Shown here: piece by piece, positions 35,048-43,098 of the stretch
Layout: every line of letters begins with the position of its first letter
Position numbering within the stretch: position 1 is the stretch's first letter
From: Methylobacterium sp. J-090
Lineage (GTDB): Bacteria > Pseudomonadota > Alphaproteobacteria > Rhizobiales > Beijerinckiaceae
Direction of reading: 5' to 3'
DNA: 64,000 nt
NCBI RefSeq assembly: GCF_022829345.1
Contig: NZ_JAKSXV010000098.1
Span: 1 to 64,000, forward strand
The notes under the pieces: generated by a model
Seen by the model: the letters and a program-made list of their open reading frames with translations, nothing else
Database searches by the model: none
Told to the model about the DNA's origin: nothing
Program-made: the position numbers and the translations under genes

Positions 35048-36025
35048 ATGACGTGCTTGCGCTCCGTCGTGGTCGGCTGCGGCTCCGCCCTGCCGGCCCG
35101 ATGCGTAACCAACGACGAGCTGGCGAAGACCGTCGAGACCTCCGACGAATGGATCGTCCAGCGCACGGGCATCCGCCAGCGCTACCTGTCGGACGCGTCC
35201 GAGACGACTTCGGTGCTCGGCACCCGGGCGGCGCAGGCCGCACTGGACGATGCCGGCCTCGCCGCCGCCGATATCGACCTCGTGATCTGTGCCACCTCGA
35301 CCCCCGACCACACATTCCCTTCGACGGCGACGCAGATTCAGGCCGGCCTCGGCATGACCGGCGGCGTCGCCTTCGATCTCCAGGCCGTCTGCGCCGGCTT
35401 CGTCTACGCCGTCACCACCGCCGACAAGTTCCTCGTCACCGGTTCGGCCCGGCGCGCCCTCGTCGTCGGCGCCGAGACTTTCTCGCGCCTGCTCGACTGG
35501 GAGGACCGCACCACGTGCGTGCTGTTCGGTGACGGCGCCGGTGCCGTCGTGCTCGAGGCCCGCGAAGGCGAGGGGACCAGCGCCGACCGCGGCGTCCTGA
35601 CGTCGAGCCTGCGCTCGGATGGGCGCCATCGCGAGAAACTCTACGTCGACGGCGGCCCCGGTTCGACGGGCACCACCGGACACCTGCGCATGACCGGTAA
35701 GGAGGTGTTCCGCTTCGCCGTCGGGTCGGTGACGGATGTCATCGACGATGCATTCCGGGCCTCGGGCACCAATGCGGACGACCTCGATTGGTTCGTGCCG
35801 CATCAGGCCAACCGGCGGATCATCGAGGCTTCGGCCGACAAGCTCGGCATCGCCCGCGACAAGGTGGTGCTCACGGTCGACCGGCACGGCAACACCTCGG
35901 CCGCCTCGATTCCCCTGGCATTGGACGTCGCCCGCAGGGATGGGCGGATCAAGGACGGCGACCTCGTGATGATCGAGGCCATCGGCGGTGGCTTCACCTG
36001 GGGCGCGGCCTTGATCCGCTGGTGA
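35048..36025 (+). CDS. fabH: 3-oxoacyl-ACP synthase III (KAS III)
   Basis: A 325-residue FabH that starts fatty-acid synthesis by condensing acetyl-CoA with malonyl-ACP. The catalytic triad is complete: Cys115 (LQAVCAGF), His252 (VPHQANRRI) and Asn282 (HGNTSAAS). The N-terminal DEWIVQRTGIRQR is typical. Start ATG after AAGGACG. Part of the plsX-fabH-ihfA unit. Confidence 0.96.
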   Translation: MTCLRSVVVGCGSALPARCVTNDELAKTVETSDEWIVQRTGIRQRYLSDASETTSVLGTRAAQAALDDAGLAAADIDLVICATSTPDHTFPSTATQIQAGLGMTGGVAFDLQAVCAGFVYAVTTADKFLVTGSARRALVVGAETFSRLLDWEDRTTCVLFGDGAGAVVLEAREGEGTSADRGVLTSSLRSDGRHREKLYVDGGPGSTGTTGHLRMTGKEVFRFAVGSVTDVIDDAFRASGTNADDLDWFVPHQANRRIIEASADKLGIARDKVVLTVDRHGNTSAASIPLALDVARRDGRIKDGDLVMIEAIGGGFTWGAALIRW

Positions 36026-36120
36026 CGCGCCGGCACGGTTGACCCCGGCATCGGCGCCGATTAGCGTGCCCCCTCAGACAGATAACCCACAAAACGTGAA
36101 TCGACGCCGGGGGCAGACGC

Positions 36121-36444
36121 ATGACGGGAAAGACGGTCACACGCGCCGATTTGAGCGAGGCCGTCTACCAGCAGGTCGGCCTCTCGCGCACGGAATCCTC
36201 GGCTCTCGTCGAGACGGTCCTGTCGGAAATCTGTGCCTGTCTCGCCGCCGGCGAGACGGTGAAGCTGTCCTCGTTCGGGTCCTTCGTGGTGCGCAGCAAG
36301 GGTCGGCGCGTCGGCCGCAATCCGAAGACCGGCGTCGAGGTGGCCATCGAGCCGCGCCAGGTCATGGTGTTCAAGCCGTCGAACGTGCTGAAGGCCCGCA
36401 TCAACGGCATGAACGGCGTTGGCGATCACGACGACGACGAATGA
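36121..36444 (+). CDS. ihfA: Integration host factor, alpha subunit
   Basis: A 107-residue HU/IHF-family DNA-bending protein. The start KTVTRADLSEAVYQQVGLSRTES, LSSFGSFVVRSK and the arm GRNPKTG (with the intercalating proline) followed by IEPRQVMVFKPS are typical of IHF alpha. It pairs with IhfB, not encoded here, in replication, recombination and transcription. Its stop overlaps an ATG of the MerR gene. Confidence 0.95.
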   Translation: MTGKTVTRADLSEAVYQQVGLSRTESSALVETVLSEICACLAAGETVKLSSFGSFVVRSKGRRVGRNPKTGVEVAIEPRQVMVFKPSNVLKARINGMNGVGDHDDDE

Positions 36445-36452
36445 GGGGCCCG

Positions 36453-36947
36453 ATGTCGCTCGCCGCCGCCGAACCGCGTGATCCGCAGGAGAAGAGCGCG
36501 ACAGCTTTCCGTACGATCAAGGAAGCAGCGGACGAACTCGAAGTCCCCCAGCACGTCCTGCGCTTCTGGGAAACGCGGTTCGCCCAGGTGCGACCGGTCA
36601 AGCGCGCCGGTGGACGGCGCTATTACCGCCCCGATGACATCGACCTCCTCAAGGGAATCCGGTGCCTGCTCCATGGGCAGGGCTACACCATCAAGGGCGC
36701 ACAGGGCATCCTGCGGGAGAAGGGCGTGCGCTTCGTCCAGAGCGTCGGCCGGGGCGAGGTCGAGGTGGCGGCGCCGTCCCTGCCGTTGGGTCAGGAGCCG
36801 CACGAGGATGCCCCCGGGGCCGATGCGGAGACCGGCGGATTGTCGCCGGACGCGCACCACATCTTGGGGGCTGCGCTTCAGGACCTCTACGCCTGCCGGG
36901 CGATCCTGACGGATCTGCGCCGATCGGCCGACGCGGATATCACCTGA
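36453..36947 (+). CDS. MerR-family transcriptional regulator
   Basis: A 164-residue regulator with an N-terminal MerR winged helix: AFRTIKEAADELEVPQHVLRFWE, then RRYYRPDDIDLLKGIRCLLHGQGYTIKGAQGILRE. There is no Cys-rich effector domain; the C-terminus is acidic and short with a helix. This MerR protein beside ihfA is a conserved alphaproteobacterial pair of unknown target. The start at 36453 has GAGGGG five bases upstream; an in-frame ATG at 36441, overlapping the ihfA stop as ATGA, would add four residues. Confidence 0.88.
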   Translation: MSLAAAEPRDPQEKSATAFRTIKEAADELEVPQHVLRFWETRFAQVRPVKRAGGRRYYRPDDIDLLKGIRCLLHGQGYTIKGAQGILREKGVRFVQSVGRGEVEVAAPSLPLGQEPHEDAPGADAETGGLSPDAHHILGAALQDLYACRAILTDLRRSADADIT

Positions 36948-37077
36948 CCGGGCCTGTCGGCGTCTGACGCCGATCCTCCGCCCTCGACGGGTGGCCCCCG
37001 CATCCCCACATCGACCGGACGCGTTCGCCCGCCCGCTGCCGCCGCACGGGGTCACGGGCTGCTCCGGAGAGTTTTCG

Positions 37078-37521
37078 ATGTCGCTTGCCCGTTCGACCGC
37101 CGCCCTTGCCGCGGGTCTCTTACTGACCGCGCCCGCCCTCGCCCAGACGACCGTGACCCGCAGCGAGACCGCCGCGCCCGGCAAGTCCGTGCGCTTGGCC
37201 ATCGTGCCCAACCTCAAGAAGGATTGCACCTCGGGGCCGATGCCGGAAATCCGCGTCAGCGGCGCGCCGAAGAACGGCTCGCTCATCACCAAGGTCGGCA
37301 AGATCAAGACGCCGGCCAAGTACCGGTGCCCCGGCAAGGAGGCCGCCGTGCAGGCGATCTTCTATCAGAGCAAGGACGGCTACACCGGCACCGACGAGGT
37401 AACCGTGGACGTCAAGGATTCCGACGGAAACGTGCAGACCCAGAACATCCGCATCACCGTCAACGCGGCCAAGAAGGAGGCTCCGGCCAAGGACGCGGCC
37501 AAGTCCGGCACCGATCTCTGA
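37078..37521 (+). CDS. Small exported protein with one Cys pair, Ig-like
   Basis: A 147-residue protein. A Sec signal peptide (LARSTAALAAGLLLTAPALAQ) is cleaved after ALAQ or nearby. The mature part contains only two cysteines, in KKDCTSG and KYRCPGK, likely a disulfide, and ends in a beta-rich GYTGTDEVTVDVKDSDGNVQ..NIRITVNA pattern, like the last strands of bacterial Ig or cadherin-like domains. The tail is Lys/Ala rich. Preceded by CGGAGAG. No function can be assigned; it is periplasmic or secreted. Confidence 0.82.
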   Translation: MSLARSTAALAAGLLLTAPALAQTTVTRSETAAPGKSVRLAIVPNLKKDCTSGPMPEIRVSGAPKNGSLITKVGKIKTPAKYRCPGKEAAVQAIFYQSKDGYTGTDEVTVDVKDSDGNVQTQNIRITVNAAKKEAPAKDAAKSGTDL

Positions 37522-37540
37522 GGCTCCGGGCGAACCCAAG

Positions 37541-37564
37541 CCGAAGGGCGCCCGCGCCCTTCGG
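37541..37564 (+). terminator. Hairpin after the small exported-protein gene
   Basis: A perfect 10-bp stem (CCGAAGGGCG with CGCCCTTCGG) and 4-nt loop CCCG, 20 bases beyond the stop. No T tract follows, so termination would need Rho. Confidence 0.45.
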
Positions 37565-37689
37565 AATTGCCAGTGTGGCACGCAATCCACGCCCGTCCCA
37601 TGCGTAGACCGCACTGCGACAAAACTGGGCCTGTCAGTTGCATCCCAGCCGAGACAGGATGAAGCTGTCGCTGTCGCGAGGGGATCGGA

Positions 37690-39642
37690 ATGCCAATGCC
37701 ATCGACGAACGACCTGTTCCAGAGCTTCACACGGGGTTACGAGGCGCGCCGCGATACGGAGATGAGTCTCTCCGAGTTTCTCGAAGCGTGCCGTGACGAG
37801 CCCCTGATGTACGCCACAGCGGCCGAGCGCATCCTCGATGCGATCGGCAAGCCGGAATTCGTGGACACCGCCAGGGACGCGCGCCTCGGCCGGGTGTTCA
37901 TGAACCGCACGATCCGGGTCTACCCGGCCTTCTCCGAGTTCTACGGCATGGAGGAGACCATCGAGCGGATCGTCTCGTTCTTCCGCCATGCCGCGCAGGG
38001 GTTGGAGGAGCGCAAGCAGATCCTCTACCTCCTCGGTCCCGTCGGCGGCGGCAAGTCGTCCCTCGCCGAGCGCCTCAAGGCTCTGATGGAGGTCCATCCC
38101 ATCTACGTGCTGAAGGCCGGCAACGAAGTCTCGCCGGTCTTCGAGAGCCCGCTGGGCCTGTTCGACCCCGAGGTGATGGGAGCCGAGATCCAGGAGCGCT
38201 ACGGCATCCCGCGGCGTCGCCTCACCGGTCTCATGAGCCCCTGGGCCCTCAAGCGCCTCGACGAGTTCAACGGCGACATCTCGAAGTTCAAGGTGATCAA
38301 GGTCCGGCCGTCGCGCCTGCGCCAGATCGGCATCGCTAAGACCGAGCCCGGCGATGAGAACAACCAGGACATCTCCAGCCTCGTCGGCAAGGTCGATATC
38401 CGACGCCTCGAGACCCTGAGCCAGGCCGATCCCGACGCCTACTCCTACTCGGGCGGCCTCAACCGAGCGAACCAGGGCGTCCTCGAATTCGTCGAGATGT
38501 TCAAGGCGCCGATCAAGATGCTGCATCCCCTGCTGACGGCGACGCAGGAGGGCAACTACGTCGGTACCGAGAACATCGGCGCGATCCCGTTCACGGGCAT
38601 CATCCTCGCCCACTCGAACGAGTCCGAGTGGCAGACCTTCAAGACCAACAAGAACAACGAAGCCTTCATCGACCGGATCTACGTCATCAAGGTGCCGTAC
38701 TGCCTGCGGGTGACGGAAGAACAGCGGATCTACGAAAAGCTCGTCTCCGGCTCCGAACTCTCGCAGGCCGCCTGCGCGCCCGGTACCCTGGAGATGCTGG
38801 CCCGGTTCTCGGTGCTCTCGCGCCTGCGCGAGCACGCCAATTCCAACGCCTTTTCGAAGATGCGCGTCTACGACGGCGAGAGCCTGCGCGAGGTCGATCC
38901 CCGCGCCCGTTCCATGCAGGAGTACAAGGATTCGGCCGGCGTCGACGAGGGCATGGACGGGATCTCGACCCGCTTCGCCTTCAAGGTGATGGCCGCGACC
39001 TTCAACCACGACACCACGGAGGTCTCCGCCGACCCCGTGCACCTCATGTACGTGCTGGAGCAGGCCCTGCGCCGCGAGCAGCTCCCGCCCGAGACCGAGA
39101 AGCGCTACCTCGAATTCATCAAGACCGAGCTGGCGCCGCGCTACGCGGAGTTCATCGGTCACGAGATCCAGAAGGCCTACCTCGAATCGTACCACGATTA
39201 CGGTCAGAACCTGTTCGACCGCTACATCGACTACGCCGACGCCTGGATCGAGGATCAGGATTTCAAGGATTCCGAGACGGGCCAGCTCCTCAACCGCGAG
39301 CTTCTCAACCAGGAGCTCACAAAGATCGAGAAGCCGGCCGGCATCGCCAACCCAAAGGATTTTCGTAACGAGGTCGTCAAGTTCGCCCTGCGGTCCAGGG
39401 CACAGCATGGCGGGCGCAATCCGTCCTGGACGTCCTACGAGAAGCTTCGGGAAGTGATCGAGCGGCGGATGTTCTCCCAGGTCGAGGAGCTGCTGCCGGT
39501 GATCTCCTTCGGCTCGAAGAAGGATGGCGAGACGGAGAAGAAGCACGGCGAATTCGTCGATCGGATGGTGGCGCGCGGCTACACCGAGCGGCAGGTCCGC
39601 CGTCTCGTCGAATGGTACATGCGGGTGAAGCAGGCCGGATAG
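37690..39642 (+). CDS. prkA: PrkA/YeaG serine protein kinase
   Basis: A 650-residue PrkA-family protein; E. coli YeaG is 644. The N-terminal AAA+ domain holds the Walker A motif LGPVGGGKSSL and a long ATPase core; the C-terminal third is the PrkA kinase-like domain (SRLREHANSN, MDGISTRFAFKVM). The family is described as a Ser/Thr kinase and, in some reports, as an AAA+ protease-like protein active in starvation and sporulation. First gene of prkA-yeaH-spoVR, a unit conserved across non-spore-forming proteobacteria. Start ATG 37690, or 37696 which is also in frame; GAGGGG is upstream. Confidence 0.95.
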   Translation: MPMPSTNDLFQSFTRGYEARRDTEMSLSEFLEACRDEPLMYATAAERILDAIGKPEFVDTARDARLGRVFMNRTIRVYPAFSEFYGMEETIERIVSFFRHAAQGLEERKQILYLLGPVGGGKSSLAERLKALMEVHPIYVLKAGNEVSPVFESPLGLFDPEVMGAEIQERYGIPRRRLTGLMSPWALKRLDEFNGDISKFKVIKVRPSRLRQIGIAKTEPGDENNQDISSLVGKVDIRRLETLSQADPDAYSYSGGLNRANQGVLEFVEMFKAPIKMLHPLLTATQEGNYVGTENIGAIPFTGIILAHSNESEWQTFKTNKNNEAFIDRIYVIKVPYCLRVTEEQRIYEKLVSGSELSQAACAPGTLEMLARFSVLSRLREHANSNAFSKMRVYDGESLREVDPRARSMQEYKDSAGVDEGMDGISTRFAFKVMAATFNHDTTEVSADPVHLMYVLEQALRREQLPPETEKRYLEFIKTELAPRYAEFIGHEIQKAYLESYHDYGQNLFDRYIDYADAWIEDQDFKDSETGQLLNRELLNQELTKIEKPAGIANPKDFRNEVVKFALRSRAQHGGRNPSWTSYEKLREVIERRMFSQVEELLPVISFGSKKDGETEKKHGEFVDRMVARGYTERQVRRLVEWYMRVKQAG

Positions 39643-39660
39643 GACGACCTTACGACGAAG

Positions 39661-39685
39661 GCGACCGCCCTGTCGGGGCGGTCGC
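39661..39685 (+). other. Intercistronic hairpin between prkA and yeaH
   Basis: A perfect 10-bp stem, GCGACCGCCC with GGGCGGTCGC, and a 5-nt loop in the 96-bp gap between the two genes. It lacks a T tract and lies within an operon, so it may stabilise the upstream message or attenuate the downstream genes. Confidence 0.5.
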
Positions 39686-39738
39686 TTCCGGCTCGTCGAA
39701 ACCCGCGAGACTCTTGAGGGCGAAGGCAAACACACCGG

Positions 39739-41040
39739 ATGCACATCGTCGACCGTCGTTTGAATCCCGGGGGCAAGAGCCTCGCCAACCGCCAGCGCTT
39801 CCTGCGCCGCGTGAAGGACATGGCCCAGCGCGCCGTGCGGGAATCCGCCCGCGAGAAGGACATCAAGGATCTCGGCAAGGATGGGCGCGTGTCGGTGCCC
39901 CTGGACGGTGTGCGCGAGCCGCGCTTCTCCCGTCAGTCCGGAACCGGGCTGCATGACCATATCCTGCCCGGCAACAAGACCTACGTGGAGGGAGACCGCA
40001 TCGAGCGTCCGCCCGGCGGGGGGGGTGGCAAGGGTTCCGGCGAGGGCGGGGAAGGCCAGGAGAACAGCGAGGACGCGTTCCGCTTCGTCCTGACCCGCGA
40101 CGAGTTCTTGGAGCTTTTCCTCGAAGACCTCGAACTGCCGGACCTCGCCAAGCGGCGCCTTTCCGTGGTCGAGACCGAAGGCCTGCGGCGCGCCGGGTAC
40201 ACGGTGTCGGGCTCGCCCGCCAACCTCGCGCTCACCCGCACCCTGCGCAACTCGATGTCGCGGCGCATCGCCCTCAAGCGCCCGAAGCCCGACGAGTTGG
40301 CGGCGTTGGAGGCACGCATCGCCGAGACTCCCTCGAGCCACCCCGATCTGCCCGACCTGCTCCTGGCGCTGGCGGCGCTCCGCGAGCGCACCAAGCGCAT
40401 TCCCTACGTCGACCCCATCGATCTGCGCTACCGCCGCTTCGAGGCCTATCCGCGCCCCGTGGCCCAGGCGGTGATGTTCTGCCTCATGGACGTCTCGGGC
40501 TCCATGACCGAGCACATGAAGGATCTGGCCAAGCGGTTCTACATCCTGCTGCACATCTTCCTCACGCGACGCTACCGCCACGTCGAGATCGTCTTCATTC
40601 GTCACACCGACAAGGCGACGGAGGTGGACGAGGAGACCTTCTTCGGCTCGCGCGAGACCGGCGGAACCCTGGTCTCCTCGGCGCTCGTCGAGATGAAGCG
40701 CGTCATCACCGAGCGCTACGATCCGAACGACTGGAACATCTACGCGGCGCAGGCCTCCGACGGCGACAACGTCTCATCGGACGGGCCGACTTCCACCGAG
40801 TTGCTGCGCGCCCACATCCTGCCCGCCTGCCAGCACTTCGCCTACCTCGAAGTCGGAGACGAGAACGGACCCCGCGCCGGCTTCGTCGAGCATCGCACCA
40901 CCCTGTGGCGCACCTACGAGGGCCTGGCCAAATCCGGCGGCGCCATCGCCATGCGCAAGGTCAACCACCGGCGCGACATCTATCCGGTGTTTCGTGAACT
41001 GTTCGGACGCAAGGACGCGCGGGCCGAAGCCGAGGCCTAG
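39739..41040 (+). CDS. YeaH/YhbH-family protein (DUF444)
   Basis: A 433-residue DUF444 protein, like E. coli YeaH and B. subtilis YhbH. The C-terminal half has a von Willebrand A-like fold with the MIDAS motif LMDVSGSM and YVDPIDLRYRRFE just before it. The N-terminal half is basic and charged (HIVDRRLNPGGKSLANRQRFLRR), with a Gly-rich linker near residue 95. It is always found beside prkA and is presumed to act with it; the biochemical role is unknown. Confidence 0.94.
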   Translation: MHIVDRRLNPGGKSLANRQRFLRRVKDMAQRAVRESAREKDIKDLGKDGRVSVPLDGVREPRFSRQSGTGLHDHILPGNKTYVEGDRIERPPGGGGGKGSGEGGEGQENSEDAFRFVLTRDEFLELFLEDLELPDLAKRRLSVVETEGLRRAGYTVSGSPANLALTRTLRNSMSRRIALKRPKPDELAALEARIAETPSSHPDLPDLLLALAALRERTKRIPYVDPIDLRYRRFEAYPRPVAQAVMFCLMDVSGSMTEHMKDLAKRFYILLHIFLTRRYRHVEIVFIRHTDKATEVDEETFFGSRETGGTLVSSALVEMKRVITERYDPNDWNIYAAQASDGDNVSSDGPTSTELLRAHILPACQHFAYLEVGDENGPRAGFVEHRTTLWRTYEGLAKSGGAIAMRKVNHRRDIYPVFRELFGRKDARAEAEA

Positions 41041-41112
41041 GCCACGACGGCACGCTCTTCCCTCTGACGGGGGAGGGGGTGCGAGACGGACCGCTTGGGA
41101 GATAGGACGACC

Positions 41113-42687
41113 ATGGTCGGCAGCATCATCCGCCCCACGCTCGATCCGGTATCAGGCGGCCAACAGCCGCTGTTCACCGGCAACGACTGGGACTTCGACA
41201 CGATCAAGCGCATCCACGACGCCTGCGAAGCCATCGCGGGCGGGGAACTCGGCCTGTCGTGGTATCCGAACCAGATCGAGATCATCACCGCCGAGCAGAT
41301 GCTCGACGCCTACGCCTCCATCGGCATGCCGCTGTTCTACAAGCATTGGTCGTTCGGCAAGCATTTCGCCCAGCACGAGGCCAGCTACCGCCGGGGCATG
41401 ATGGGGCTTGCCTACGAGATCGTCATCAACTCCAACCCGTGCATCTCCTACGTCATGGAGGAGAACACGGCGACGATGCAGACCCTGGTGATCGCCCATG
41501 CGGCGTTCGGGCATAATCACTTCTTCAAGAACAACTACCTGTTCAAGCAGTGGACCGACGCCGACGGCATCCTCGACTATCTCGATTTCGCGAAGAGCTT
41601 CATCACCCGGTGCGAGGAGCGCTACGGCCATGGCGCCGTGGAATCGGTGCTCGACGCTGCCCACGCCCTGATGAATCAGGGCGTCCACCGCTACCCGCGC
41701 AAAAAGCGGCCGGACTTGGCCTCCGAGCAGCGGCGTGAGCGCGAGCGGGCCGAGCACGGCGAGCAGGTCTACAACGACCTCTGGCGCACCCTGCCGCAGA
41801 AGATCGCCGGCGTGCGGCCCGATCTCGCCGTCGAGCGCCGCAAGGCCCTCCTCGAACTGCCGCAGGAGAACCTGCTCTACTTCCTGGAGAAGGCCGCCCC
41901 GCGCCTCAGGCCGTGGCAGCGCGAACTCCTGCGCATCGTCCGCCTCGTGGCGCAGTACTTCTACCCGCAGCGCCAGACCAAGGTGATGAACGAGGGCTGC
42001 GCCACCTACTGCCACTATCGGATCATGAACTCCCTGTCGCAGAAGGGCCTCATCGGCGAGGCCGCCTACCTCGAATTCCTGACCTCGCACACCAACGTCA
42101 TCCGCCAGCCGAACTACAACGAGCGCGGCTACAACGGCCACAATCCCTACGCCATCGGGTTCGCCATAATGCAGGACATCGCCCGCATCGTGGAGCAGCC
42201 CACCGAAGAGGACCGTGCGTGGTTCCCCGACATCGCCGGCACGGGCGACGCCATGGCGACCCTGCGCGACATCTGGGCGAACTACCGTGACGAGAGCTTC
42301 ATCGCGCAGTTCCTCTCGCCCAAGCTCATGCGGGACATGCGCCTGTTCCACGTCGTCGACGATCCCGACGAGGCGGAGCTTCGCGTCGAGGCGATCCATG
42401 ACGAGCGCGGCTACCGCAAGATGCGCCGCTCCTTCGCCCGCCAGTACGATGTCGCTTGGCTCGATCCCGACATCGAGGTGATGGACGTGGACCTCGAAGG
42501 CGATCGCCGCCTCATCGTCCACCACAAGGCGCTCAACCGCATCACCCTGCAGAAGGACGACGCCAAGCGCGTGCTTCAGCACCTGGCCGATCTCTGGGGC
42601 TACGATGCCGTTCTCAAGGAGATCGATCCGGCGACCGACGACGTGCTCGCCGAGCACCACGCGACAGCCCGGCCGATCTTCTTCTGA
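41113..42687 (+). CDS. spoVR: SpoVR-family protein (YcgB-like)
   Basis: A 524-residue SpoVR-family protein. Signature stretches are GNDWDFDTIKRIHDAC, KHWSFGKHF, NEGCATYCHYRIMN and NPYAIGFAIMQDI. In B. subtilis SpoVR affects spore cortex; in proteobacteria (YcgB) it belongs to the starvation-induced PrkA-YeaH-SpoVR set and its activity is unknown. The start at 41113 is preferred over a TTG at 41095 because it is an ATG next to GATAGGACGA. Last gene of the operon; a near-perfect terminator follows. Confidence 0.95.
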   Translation: MVGSIIRPTLDPVSGGQQPLFTGNDWDFDTIKRIHDACEAIAGGELGLSWYPNQIEIITAEQMLDAYASIGMPLFYKHWSFGKHFAQHEASYRRGMMGLAYEIVINSNPCISYVMEENTATMQTLVIAHAAFGHNHFFKNNYLFKQWTDADGILDYLDFAKSFITRCEERYGHGAVESVLDAAHALMNQGVHRYPRKKRPDLASEQRRERERAEHGEQVYNDLWRTLPQKIAGVRPDLAVERRKALLELPQENLLYFLEKAAPRLRPWQRELLRIVRLVAQYFYPQRQTKVMNEGCATYCHYRIMNSLSQKGLIGEAAYLEFLTSHTNVIRQPNYNERGYNGHNPYAIGFAIMQDIARIVEQPTEEDRAWFPDIAGTGDAMATLRDIWANYRDESFIAQFLSPKLMRDMRLFHVVDDPDEAELRVEAIHDERGYRKMRRSFARQYDVAWLDPDIEVMDVDLEGDRRLIVHHKALNRITLQKDDAKRVLQHLADLWGYDAVLKEIDPATDDVLAEHHATARPIFF

Positions 42688-42745
42688 CTGGACGAAAACT
42701 GCCCGGACCGGTGTGCCGATGCTCCGGCTCGGACCAAGGCAAAGA

Positions 42746-42778
42746 AAAAGGCCGGGATGCGAGGCATCCCGGCCTTTT
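42746..42778 (+). terminator. Strong terminator of the prkA-yeaH-spoVR operon
   Basis: A perfect 15-bp stem AAAAGGCCGGGATGC with GCATCCCGGCCTTTT and a 3-nt loop, ending in T residues. Being symmetrical in A and T runs, it may also stop transcription from the minus-strand tRNA gene beyond it. Confidence 0.92.
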
Positions 42779-42823
42779 CTCGGAGCGGCGAGACCAGCGA
42801 TTGGGCTGGGCTCGTGCTTTGAT

Positions 42824-42900
42824 TGGTCGGAGTAGCAGGACTTGAACCTGCGACCCCCTGTCCCCCAGACAGGTGCGCTACCGGGCTGCGCTATACTCCG
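42824..42900 (-). tRNA. tRNA-Pro (anticodon GGG)
   Basis: A 77-nt minus-strand tRNA with CGGAGTA/TACTCCG acceptor stem, D arm AGCGCAGCCCGGTAGCGC, anticodon stem-loop CCTGT-CTGGGGG-ACAGG (anticodon GGG), T arm with GGTTCAAGTCC and an encoded CCA. It reads CCC/CCU proline codons. It lies between the spoVR terminator and the RND efflux gene. Confidence 0.96.
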
Positions 42901-43054
42901 TCGGATACGCTCCGAAATCCGCCGTTCCCATCCCCTCGACCCATAACACGCATCTCTGGGGGAGGTGCGATCGACCAGGCCGATGGACGGTGCGGCACCC
43001 CTTGGCGGGGTGGACGCGTCTTAGCTTTCCACCCTTCGAGACGCAACCCCTAAG

Positions 43055-43091
43055 GTGGCTTCGGACACCGGTTCACGGTGTTCGAAGCCAC
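43055..43091 (-). terminator. Long hairpin downstream of the RND transporter gene
   Basis: A 16-bp stem (GTGGCTTCGGACACCG with CGGTGTTCGAAGCCAC, one G-U pair) and a 5-nt loop, eight bases beyond the stop of the minus-strand transporter gene. No T tract, but the stem is strong enough to protect or end the transcript. Confidence 0.6.
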
Positions 43092-43098
43092 GCATTTC

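Noticed and set aside
37560..37600. TGGCAC upstream of prkA as a sigma-54 promoter
   Set aside because: The required TTGC element at the correct spacing is missing (CCAC found).
37120..40605. A 1161-codon open frame on the minus strand opposite prkA and yeaH
   Set aside because: It is antisense to two clearly conserved families, has no recognisable domain, and its Leu/Val/Gly/Asp/Glu-rich composition is what GC-rich coding sequence gives in its antisense frame.
42824..42900. tRNA-Pro(GGG) as an integration site of a genomic island
   Set aside because: No integrase gene, no duplicated tRNA end and no clear island boundary are visible.
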